Source of the DNA: Lycium barbarum
Taxonomy: Eukaryota; Streptophyta; Magnoliopsida; Solanales; Solanaceae
Length of the DNA stretch: 64,000 nucleotides
NCBI RefSeq assembly: GCF_019175385.1
Contig: NC_083344.1
Coordinates: 21,584,380 to 21,648,379, forward strand
Reading direction: 5' to 3'
Each line of letters opens with the position of its first letter. Position 1 is the stretch's first letter. Below, in pieces: positions 25,982-36,364 of this stretch. The translations under genes were made by a program, and so were the position numbers. The notes under the pieces are model-generated. The model was not told the DNA's origin. It worked only from the letters and a program-made list of their open reading frames with translations, and searched no databases.

Positions 25982-26370
25982 TATCACGTCCCAAAACTTT
26001 GATGGAGCGAACCGGTACCCGGTGCCTTTAACCTTGTCTTAGCGAACCAAACTTACATGACTTATGAGACGTGATACATGCATGAGCGAAAATAATCTTT
26101 TCATAAAACCTCTTTTTCATTTCTTAGGAATATACTTTCCTTTTTTCATAAACCATCTTCCATTCATAACTTTAAATACTGCATATTTTAAGTAGTAATA
26201 CATGTGTGTAAGATGAGACATCAATAAGAAAGACTATGACATAACATTACCCACTATCTATGGAACCTCTATGAATAAAATGATAATGTGAATGAAACTT
26301 GACAATTTTAGTTGGTGTTTACTGAACATAAGGTAAAGCTCACCAAATGAATGGGAGGAAATAGAGGTCC
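25982..26370. repeat. Possible LTR fragment inside CACTA (copy 2)
   Basis: Duplicate of 20912-21300, with the same TATCACGTCCCAAAAC start. Confidence 0.3.
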
Positions 26371-29079
26371 TATCTAACATAACTGCCAACCACTACACTT
26401 GTATCTTGATGTATTCTTTACATAATCAACCATTAGGTCCAATCATTCAATCTACGATCAATCTATCCAATACAATCAAATTGAATTACAACTAGTGGAG
26501 TTTCATGATTTTGTTGTTGTAGAATACTTGAGCTATTGGTATCTTTGGAGCATCGCAACTAGCAACTTTTCCCTCTCCCAAAATTCCCCAATTTCATGTT
26601 ATTATTACCAATACAACCAAAATGCTTTAGCTTTTAGTTCCCTTTTGTTACTGCTATTTTGCAAGCTATAGTGGCCCAATAATATCTCCAAAACTCCCCT
26701 GCTCAAAACATTTGTGGTTGTTTCTGTTCTTGATTGGCAAACCATCCCGTTGGACGAGCCATCACGTCTTCCCTAAAAATCTCATTGAATTCGTATAAAT
26801 CTTACATTTAATTGAAATGACTTATATGCCCATATCTTTTTTTTATTTTTATGAAAGCATTGGGCTTTTGCAGGGTGTTCCCTATTTTTACGTCTACAGC
26901 TACTTGGTCTAATAGTAGCTCCAATATTTTAAGTTTTATTCCTTCTTGATTGTAATTAAAGGGAGTTTTTGCCATGTCTTCAATAATTACCAAGCAAAAG
27001 ACTTAGTATATTCTTATTTAGATCACTTACTAATACTATTTGTTGTCTTTCACCTGTAGGCTGTAGCAGACTTTAGGTTGATTCATTAATCCATTTTGCA
27101 TATAAAATGTAACACTAAAATCCCTTGTAACAAGACTGGCCATGTTACTCAGTAATAATTCTCCTTCATAAATATAATAGTCCAACTAAGTCACTGCAAA
27201 TCATATTTTTTTTGGTTTATTTCCAGACCCTTAATACCTATGGAATCATATTGCGCATATACTTTCATGTCCAAGTAATATTGTACTAGTCCATAGCCAC
27301 CATTAACACTCAAAATGTCATCCTCAACTTTATTAGCCCGCTTTAAAGTATTAAATCTAATTCGAAATTTTTCGAGGCGCTACAATTTTGAAGAAATGGT
27401 AGTAACTTGCCACGAAGTTTACTGTTTTGGGTACTGTGTAATGCTTCCTGAAGGGCTTAATATGACTGATCTGATTATTTCAAATCAGATCAATTACCAC
27501 CAGCGTGTCATAAGTCTATACATTATCTCTTTGGGCTTTCATTCATTTGATAAGTGATATTTTCAATAGAATATATACGGAGGACAAGTACCAAAACTTA
27601 AATTAAAGGTTGCATCAAAATCGTATTCATGTGGTGATCTGCACATACCTCTTTTATTTTTTGACAGTAGCAAATGAACATGCTAAGATGGAAATTTCTC
27701 TTTGGCTTCCTGAAGGTATTTCAGGTTGGTTGAGCACCCTTCATTCTTAGATATGTGAGTTAAATAGCTTCTGTAATCTAGCACTTTCTTATGATAAGTA
27801 CTTTTCTGATCATAAATCTCCATCACTAGTTCTTCATTGTTGCCTTTTACTAGAAGAAAATGACGAGCCATCATTATCATTTCTAGTCTTTTGTTGGATC
27901 TCCATTTAAGAACTTCCTTAACTTTTTATCTAATTGATGGTTAACATCGTGTTTTTACTTACCTTCTTTATTCCAATGAGGTTTAATAGGAAAATAAAGA
28001 TTCTTTGATAGATTAACAATAAAGTGGTTGCAGTATTTAGGAAGAAAATAACTAGGTATTTCCTTGAACTACCGCGAAAAGTATATTATCTCTTTTAAAC
28101 TGAGTTGTGACTATCATTAACCAGATCCCACATATATTAGTTAGTGATTAAATATTGAAGGAAACTTAAAACAGTACTAGTCTTACTATGATCCATGTAC
28201 TTGAGTATGTTCTTTCTTATGTTAGTTTATTATGTTGATAGATTCTTGGTTTAGTGATCTTGCTATGAGATCCATATACTTGTGACGTTGCTCTTTTTTG
28301 TGGTTGATTGTGTTTAACTTATTGAAAGAACCGTTAAGACCTCTAGAATCCCACACCTTTAGAATTCGGAGGAAGAGGAAAAGCATTTTAACTTCAATTA
28401 CAGAGTCTTAACTTCAATTGTAAAGGCTTAACATACTGTATCCATACTTGATGTTCTTCTCAAGCTTAACTTATGAAAGAATCTAGTTTCTATATGCTTG
28501 TTGTTTAGCCTTCATTCTTTGACCTTTTTAGCTTACTAGTACACGTTGTATATGCTTAAAATTTATGAATTTGAACATTTTTCAGGTGAAATACTTTGTA
28601 GTCAATGGCTGTAGTTTTTCCAAGGAAAATGTATTTTGTATTGGTTTACAGGTTTGAAGGCTCAAGTTTTTAACTCAAGATGCAAGTTCGGAAGACTTGA
28701 TACAAGTTAACAAATTAGTTCATTTAGCTTAATGCTGGGAAAATCACTTTGTTGTTTGGTGAAGGATTGTGTAAACATATTAGATTTACATCTCATATTG
28801 AGATATACATTGGTACTAGTGGGAGACCTTTTTGTAATGGATTCCAAATTTTATCTATGAAAGCAGCATATTAATGTTGGTTTTAATTTGTTTATATGGA
28901 TTCGGTTCTCTATGTTAAATTTGCATTATGCATCTTAAAAGTATCACAGGAATGAGCTTGTATTTGAAATGGTAATTAGATCTTTAATGAAAATTGAATA
29001 AAGATCTTTAGGATCAGCTTGGGGCTTGTCCTTATAACCTTCAAGGACCAGTTCTTTTCATCCCAGTAAGTTTTTAGCA

Positions 29080-29310
29080 CAAATTAATATATAGTTTGGG
29101 ACCAGAAATGTGGTCCAAAAAGTTATTTAGAGACCAGAAAAGATTTGGTCCCTGAAACCTTTTAACGACCAGCAACAAAATCTCGTCGTTAATGACCTTT
29201 AGCGGCGAAGCCTATAAGGACCAGTGACGACCAAATTTTCCTGGTCGTTATTGACTAGTAGGGACCAGAAATAAACTTTTAGCGACCATTTTTCTGGTCG
29301 TTAATGCCCA
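29080..29310. repeat. CACTA right subterminal repeat region
   Basis: Dense direct and inverted copies of GGGACCAG, GCGACCA and CTGGTCGTTA within 250 bases of the right terminus. The left end (24590-24740) has fewer, related words. This is the typical architecture of CACTA ends. Confidence 0.8.
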
Positions 29311-29327
29311 TTTTTCTTGTAGTGCAA

Positions 29328-29605
29328 GATCCACCCGATCATCAAAAGTCCGCAAACATCTGAGACTTTAGGACAGAGGATCAAAAGTGTTCAAGCTTAA
29401 TATATGACTTTGTGTGATATGTGCGCTTTAAATATCAATTTGTGATATCTTGCTTTTATAACTTATGTCAAGTAACTAACATTGTCTATCGTTGAGTTAC
29501 TTCTGTCTTATAGAACGAGGCCGATTAGCGTAGTACTGAAAGCTGGCATACTTTACAAGATCTAAAGCCGCGTTAGCATCCCTCGCAGACAAAGGCAAAG
29601 AGAAG
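29328..29605 (+). other. Ogre sequence between CACTA and gag
   Basis: Non-coding and AT-rich, ending in TCTGTCTTATAG followed by AACGAGGCC. The pyrimidine-AG end could be a splice acceptor, since Ogre elements are known to contain an intron. No donor was identified with confidence. Confidence 0.4.
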
Positions 29606-29945
29606 ATGACTGGTACTCCCGAGAACGGAACTGAGCTCGCTCTCTGTGACAGAGATGCCCAAGATCGCAAGAGGTATCATCTTAGGAAGATGTGATTGTG
29701 ACATTACTGACTGCAGTTACGGCTCTACAAGAAAAGGTAGCCCGGAATGAGGCAACGAATATTGGCAAGGTTGCCTCGACAGAGGAAAGAAGGCCTCCTC
29801 CTCCATTCCCTTCCCTGAGCTCACCAATTCCCAATCACTTCCCTATATACCCACCAGGAACTTTCCCACCTCCACTAAGATCCACCAACCCAAATCATAT
29901 TAGAACTTCTTACCGCACTTCTCCTCCAATAAAATACACCCAAGT
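29606..29945 (+). pseudogene. Ogre gag, N-terminal piece
   Basis: ATG at 29606 begins a charged peptide (MTGTPENGTELALCDRD...). The frame then shifts near 29690, and a Gag-like linker follows to the insertion point: a heptad-like TAVTALQEKVARNEA helix and a Pro-rich stretch. The protein resumes after the solo LTR at 33156. Truncated and frame-shifted. Confidence 0.6.
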
Positions 29946-32900
29946 TGTTACAACCCGCACTTTCAGAAAATGAGAATGACATGTATATCACCGTAGCAAC
30001 AAAGTATCGGAGATGTCCCATGATGTTTTGGAAGATACAGGCCATGGGAAGTATGTAACAACAAAATAAAAAGACAAATTACGATCTCGTAAGTCGTAAT
30101 CGGGAAAGAGTATTTTGAAACACGAGAACATGGCCATTATTAGTATAATAAGTGATAAATATCATGTATGGAGAGTTTCGGAATATTTCGAGATCGAGCG
30201 AATTGAAGAAAATAAGTTCGACAAAAATTTGAGAAATGCTGGAAAGATTTTTAGTCAGATTTGGAGGGGTATATATCCATGTATATTTGGAGTTTTAAGG
30301 CGTTTCAAAAGCCTAAAATGAAGTTCATCGAGTCAAGTTTGTAATTCAACAAACCTCTTGTTGATAAGACCTCGGAGTAGAGAATTATAGACGTTACAAA
30401 CTGAACTGTCGCGCAGAAACAGCACTGCTACAGTACTGTAGCTACAGTACCGCCGACCCAATTATAAAAAGGGGTTAAAACCCCATTTTTCTTCATAAAA
30501 ACCTTCCAATATGCTCTGAAAATTTCCAGAAAATTCTACACAAAAAGCGGGCTTAAATCTCTCATAAAATTGAGGATTTTGAGTGAAATTTGAAGCTACG
30601 AAGTACTAATCGAAGTCCGGGCAACGCATAGTCACAAATATGATTTCATTTTGGAGTTGGAGTGGCTTGTAAACGAGTAAATTTTGAAGATTTGTCTACT
30701 TTCATGAAAAACAAGGTATGAATTGTTGAATCTCTATCTCTATCAATATGAATTAAGAAATAATGGCAAGAATAAGGTGATAGTTTGTTGTATTGATGTT
30801 GTTGATTTGTGGGTTGAGATTTGAAGAGAAATTGGATGAAAATACACATATATATATCTTGTAGGATGTTAGTATTAATTTAAACTTCTTTATGGAATAA
30901 TTTGATATGGGAAATGATTTTTATTGATGTTGGTATTGTTATTGTTATTCTTATGAAGTTGGAAAGATTTTGGGTGGAATGATATATTAGTGGGCTATTT
31001 TGAAAATTGTGTGGATCGTTTAAGGCATTCTTGAATTGATTATTGAAGTTATAGCATGGTTATTGGTTGGGTTGTTGTTGAATTGGGCCGAGCCATATTC
31101 TCGGGGGTGGCATATTTACAGGGGAAATGCTGCCGAAATTTCAGCAGACAAAGTGTTACCTTAAAGAATCAACTTCTAAAGGCTCTAATCAACTTTTGGT
31201 AAACATGACCAATTTGTAGATTTTGGCGGATTTGCGACTTGAATTCGGGATAGCATACGGAGCGGCAAGAGGTATGTAAGGCTTCACCCTTCATTCTATG
31301 GCATGTCTTAGGCATACTAGGCTGGATACGAGCCTCAAGGACAACTCCATTCTCCGGAATCCGCACCTAAAGTTTCCCCTTTTTCTTTCAGTAGAATTGA
31401 ACTAAAAAGTGTGCAAATGATGGAAAGACCTCTCAAACCCCTAGAACTTGCATAAGTGGGACCCGATTACCCTAGGACCCTCACAAGTAATGACATGACA
31501 CGTAATATATGTAAATCATATACGTCACCCCATCCGGCCCGAGGTGGGCCCGCTACTCTCGGATTTTTCCTTACAGTCTTGCTTGACTTACTTGAAGTGA
31601 ATCCAAAGGGAACCTTTGATCCCGATTTCGTTACCAAATGATAAATACTATGACTCCTCTAACGAGGGCACTTCCATGACGATAATGATAACAATGATGT
31701 TAGATAAGAGAATATGCCTATGATACGTACTACCGGAACGACTCTATGACTAAGATGACTAAGCTAAGTATCTTATGTAAACATGAAAATGATAAACTAA
31801 TTTTTGAATCTTATTTATATTTCCTAGCTATGACTTTATTTTCTAAAAGATTTCAAAGTCTATGAACTGTCATCTATGATGCCCCGGTTTTATTCTACGT
31901 TTACTTTAATATTATTCCCCGTTGGTAGTCTCACCTTAAAATACTCGTTCCTTCAAGGTGAGACAAAGCGATCACGAGTATTCTATAATATAATCGGAGG
32001 TCACTGACCATTACGTCACTCCGATGACTACATGATTCTTCTTTGGGCTTTCCTGCGTGCCTATGAGACATATGTATATAGGATACGTAAATGCATATAA
32101 GACATGTAAATGTATGTAAGATATGTGTATATATTTTTAAAACATGCACATGACGAAAGAGCTAGAGCGCTATAGACGCTGATACATGCACATGATACAC
32201 GTATATGTATATGATAAAAGCACCAGAGCGCTATAGACGCTGATGTACCTACACGACACACGTATATGTATATGATAAAAGAGCTAGAGCGCTATAGACG
32301 CTGATATATGTACATGATATATGCATGTGTATACGGGGAAAATGGAGGTAAGGGCAGAGCGTTATGAACGCATATCCACCTGATCAGTTAGCATTACATG
32401 ATATGATATCGTCCCGGACGCGGGATGCCCGGACGTGGGATGTGTATATTTATGGTTAAATGGATCGGCTGCCGACGCCTCGGCAATATGAGATGTCCTA
32501 TTTTATATGTATATGTATATGAACAAGGAAAGATTCTTAAAGGAAAGCTAAGTACGCATAGCACCTGCCAAGGGTATATATATATACAGGTTATGTTTCT
32601 ACCTCAGGACATGTGCTATTATTCTCTTATGTCGTTATTTCCGTTTTATACTTTCTGTATGCTACTATTCATGCCTTACATACTCGGTACACTATTCGTA
32701 CTGACGTCCCTTCTTGTGGACGCTGCGTTTCATGCCGCGCAGGTCAGCAGACAAGCGGATTTGATCCTTAGGAGCCTTACCAGCAGTGTTGACAGCGCTC
32801 CAGTTATTCCGGAGTCTCATTTCTGCGGTACTATTTTGTGTATGTATATTCGGGCACGGCAGCACCCGACCCTTTCTATGTATAAGTGTACTATGTCTAG

Positions 32901-33150
32901 AGGCTCGTAGACAGATATGTACAGTCAGTTAAGTACAGTTAGGTATATGGTGTTTTGGCATGCTAATGTTGATGTATAAGTGATAACGAAGTTTATTAGT
33001 CTATGTTCAGAATGACGCCGCTAATGTTAATGTTAAAAAAAAAATGGCTCTGTTTACATGGCTTGCTAAGAGGTAAAGGTAAAACGATAGACAAGGGGTG
33101 CTCGGTACAAGTATCGGGTACTCGTCACGGCCCCTAGTCGGGTCGTGACA
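29946..33150 (+). mobile_element. Solo LTR of a Tekay-like gypsy element
   Basis: 3,205 bp starting TGTTACAACCCGC and ending GGGTCGTGACA, flanked by the 5-bp duplication CAAGT (29941-29945, 33151-33155). No primer site, polypurine tract or coding domain lies inside, so it is a solo LTR left by recombination between two LTRs. Its end GGCCCCTAGTCGGGTCGTGACA-type sequence is the inverse of the plus-strand starts of elements 2 and 3. It therefore belongs to a related family but was inserted in the opposite (plus) orientation. A 161-codon open frame at 32425-32910 looks accidental. Confidence 0.88.
32150..32372. repeat. Minisatellite in the solo LTR
   Basis: Core GAGCGCTATAGACGCTGAT starts at 32165, 32226 and 32287 (period 61), with a divergent fourth copy near 32357. 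Copies are separated by TATG/CATG-rich spacers. It lies about 0.8-1.0 kb from the LTR 3' end. Confidence 0.85.
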
Positions 33151-33155
33151 CAAGT

Positions 33156-33567
33156 CCCAGGGACTACTCACTCAGTTCCTTCTTACCAATTCCCTTATCC
33201 TATTCTTATTAATCCGGCAAGCCAATTACGTGCTCCATCTCCACCTACTGGGTAAACCACCACCGCCCCGCTCAACCATATCGCCCACCAGGTCTCGTTC
33301 TTCACTCCCAACATCCCCAGTGAATGCTCTCCAGGGCACAAGGAACTAGACCATTATCAAGAAATGGAAAGGGCCTGGAGAGCCGAACAGGATATGTGGG
33401 AAGGAGATATGGAGAAAAAGATGGAGGAATCACTGGAGAAGTCCAACAGTTCTGCAAGAAAGGCTACAGGTTTAAGATATGACGATATGTGCATGCATCC
33501 AGATCTGGACCTACCAGAAGGGTTTAAAATTCCAAAATTTTAGATGTTTAATGGACCAGGGAATCCC
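33156..33567 (+). pseudogene. Ogre gag, middle piece
   Basis: Continues gag after the solo LTR. It includes a Pro-rich stretch, a charged helix (EMERAWRAEQDMWEGDMEKK type, near 33365-33420) and, just before element 2, a block reading LPEGFKIPKF followed by a TAG at about 33541, typical of the start of the Ogre Gag core. It joins 43498 across element 2 through the target duplication AAGGC. Confidence 0.65.
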
Positions 33568-34222
33568 AAGGCTATCCCGACCCGGCTAGGGGCCGTGATG
33601 GGTACCTGGGGCTAGCCACCGAGCACCACTCTTTCTACTACTCATCATACTCATTAAATATTATTTTATCAAATTCATACTCAAATCATAAGAAAATCAT
33701 TTTACATTTGAGAACATAAATACCTTTATAGACATAAGCCTTTAGGCTATCAAAATAATATATGTATATATACATAATGGCAACCTCGTGTGACCATATA
33801 ACCCACACTGCGTAACTACGAGCCTCTACTGGAGTGCTAGACATAGGGACGGTACAGGACCCCGTCGTGCCCAAAATATACAAATATACACAAAAGAGCA
33901 ATCAAGCACCTCCGGAACAATGGAGTGCTATCAATTAGCTAACAGCTCCTACGAGTCTGGATCAAGCTCACCACCCTGTCTACATGTGGGCATGAACAAA
34001 GCGTCCAAAAAAAACGGACGTCAGTACGAACATTGTACTGAGTATGTAAGACAAGAAGGATCATGAGCCATAAGAAAAAGATATAACCTGCATGAGTTTC
34101 ATAGGTTAATACATTTCATACACGTATCGTATATTTATATAATCATGGTACATATGTCATCCCATCACACATATCATCACATCATAATCCTCATCGTTAA
34201 CCCGCGTCCGGGTAACCATCAT

Positions 34223-34385
34223 ATACCGGCCACAAGTGGTGACCATGCCCGGCCCTCTAGGCTCGGTGTAAACATAGCAGCCTGCCGTAGCGGTGACATG
34301 CCCGGCCATTGAGGCTCGGTGGAATCATATGCAGCATACCTTAGCGGTGACATGCCCGGCCATTTTGGTGCGGTGGAATCATATC
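34223..34385. repeat. 54-bp minisatellite in element 2 LTR
   Basis: Three units with the core GGTGACATGCCCGGCCAT and period 54 (for example CAGC starts at 34278 and 34332). The homologous array in the right LTR lies near 41600-41765. The same family of units is in element 3. Confidence 0.85.
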
Positions 34386-35672
34386 ATTATAATCAATCAT
34401 AATTTCATCATTTTTACACATCCCATAGGCATAACATAATCTTACATTATTGATCGTCTCATAGACATATCATGACTTAGCATCAATATACATTTATCAT
34501 TAAGAGCATACATTAGAATTTGAAGGCAAAAATGGCTATGTCGGGGTGACATAAGGTCGTGAGCCCCTGATTATATTATCGAGTAATCATCACCAACATA
34601 TCTCACCTTGAAGGAACTAACAATTTAAGGTGAGTGTACGCAAAGAGAAGCATCGATGAAACCATACTTAGAATTATTAGCTTCATGGACACCTTATATT
34701 GCAATAAGATTCCTCATACTTATATTCATCATCATCATTATCATGCTCGTATCGTATTTCCTTTCTTAATCATATACGTATGTAGTTTGGTATATTTATG
34801 GACTCATAGTCTCCATCGTATAGGATGATCATGGAAAACTCGGAAGATTCATGCCTTTTAAGGAAGGGATTAGCCTTACATACCTTTTCCGTTTAACTAG
34901 TTTATCGCTTGCTTTCTCTCCTTCAATGCCCACATTTCTACCTTCAAGAGAATTCGCATTAACATTAGGTAATCGACTATAAAAGCGTGTTACTATTTCT
35001 AGAGAAAATTGGGAAGCGTTTCCTTTGTTTCTACTACTTTTCCTATACTCTATATCAATTCCCACACATTCATCACAACATCCACAATATCGCAAACAAC
35101 AATCATCATTCATCTACATTATTCGCATTCCGCCATTTCACTCCAATTTCTCCATAATCATGGTCGTCATTCATTATTGTGTTTTCTCACATATAATACT
35201 TATTCCATGCTCTAAAGGTCATTCATAACATATTTACAATCATAACATACCAATATTAGTAATTCAATCCAAACTATTGTTCAATAATGACACTATTTAC
35301 TCATTCATGACCCATTTTCTATGTCTTGCTACAATTCGAGTGTCTTAACCTTCCAATACCTCAAAAAACATGGAATTACACCTTGGATGATGGATAAACA
35401 ACACTTGAGTGGAACTTCTCTTCCTGCACCAAAACCCTAACTCACTTCCCTTGAGTTTTCTTGGTGTAGATGAACTTTTACTAGGTTTCATACACTTGAT
35501 TTCATGGTTTTGATGTAGTTGATCATGGATTTCCTTTGATTTCTTGTGGATGAATATTATATAGTGTTCTAGAGGTTTCTTGAAGAGACGAGAGAGAAAA
35601 TGAAATGAATTAATGAGGGAATGGTCCTTATATTAAATCATGAAAGCTGTCCCGACCGAGACATACGGACCA

Positions 35673-35707
35673 ACATACGGCCCGTATATTTTATACGGGC
35701 CGTATGT
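35673..35707. promoter_or_regulatory. Perfect 16-bp-arm hairpin in U3 of element 2
   Basis: ACATACGGCCCGTATA, three T, then its exact reverse complement. It is followed within 110 bases by further weaker ACGGACCGT/ACGGCC words. It sits about 450 bases from the 5' end of the LTR on the sense strand, equivalent to the palindrome cluster in element 1. In the right LTR, near 43028-43062, the symmetry is partly lost. Confidence 0.6.
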
Positions 35708-36152
35708 GTGGCCGTATGTTTGGTCCAGTTGGTGATGCCCTTCTTGGCTAATTATACGGCCTAACAAACAGCCAGTATATTTTATACGGACCGTATGTTG
35801 GGCCGTACAATGCCCAGTTGTTCCGATTTCGTTCTCATCGACTCGTTTGATCTCCAATCTTCATGGAACCTTCTTAACACTTGTTTAGCACCTCAATACC
35901 AATCTAAGGGACATTATTACTCTTCTCTACGATGTTATCACACCATCATTAACTCGTCGCTCAAAATTCTTACCCGACGCACAACATATCCTTTGCCTTC
36001 TTTGATAACCTTCTTCCTCTTCGTTAAATGTCTTTGAATCTCGATTAGGGTTATCAAATACTATTTCTTACTTATCCAAATCATTGTATACCTCGTACTC
36101 TTCACTAGTCTACTCACTGTACGCTAACGGGAAATTTTCCAAGGTGTAACAT

Positions 36153-36167
36153 CCCCCCCCCCCCCCC
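36153..36167 (-). other. Polypurine tract of element 2
   Basis: Fifteen C on the plus strand followed by TTCTTTTGG, next to the left LTR. On the coding strand this reads as an A/G-rich lead into a G run. Confidence 0.75.
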
Positions 36168-36364
36168 TTCTTTTGGAACATTCGTCCTCGAATGTTGAAC
36201 ACTCGAGAATTATACGAAAATTTTGCCATAGTTTCCCCGGTAATATGACACTACCATCCTGTCATAACAACCCATAATAATATTGCCTCATAGGGCCACA
36301 ACACAATAGAATTAAAATTTGGCCACACACGACCAATATACATAAACAAGAAAGTATACATACC

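Larger units (their letters stand above)
22572..27643. repeat. 5.07-kb tandem duplication, copy 2
   Basis: Second copy of the chimeric Ogre/CACTA block. It runs without a break into unique CACTA sequence at 27644, so the right side of copy 2 is the original arrangement. The left side (22572) is the new junction, with CTGC microhomology. Confidence 0.93.
24566..29324. mobile_element. Complete non-autonomous CACTA (En/Spm) transposon
   Basis: 4,759 bp bounded by CACTACAAGAAAAA and its exact inverted complement TTTTTCTTGTAGTG, with the 3-bp target duplication CAA (24563-24565, 29325-29327). Both ends carry many short subterminal GACCA/TGGTC words, for example around 29090-29310, the usual binding sites of the CACTA accessory protein. 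The interior has no recognisable transposase: only short frames, pyrimidine-rich 5'UTR-like sequence near 24890-25100 and an LTR-like fragment. It therefore would depend on enzymes supplied elsewhere. Confidence 0.93.
33573..36151 (-). repeat. 3' LTR of element 2 (left copy)
   Basis: 2,579 bp, matching 40956-43492. It carries a 54-bp-period minisatellite (about 34223-34385) and a strong hairpin at 35673-35707. It ends AAGGTGTAACA. Confidence 0.93.

Noticed and set aside
32425..32910. 161-codon open frame on the plus strand
   Set aside because: It lies wholly inside the solo LTR, has no recognisable domain and an odd Cys/Met-rich composition, so it is probably chance.
35009..35228. Two overlapping 67-68 codon plus-strand frames
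   Set aside because: They lie inside the left LTR of element 2, antisense to it, and have low-complexity Ser/His/Ile composition.
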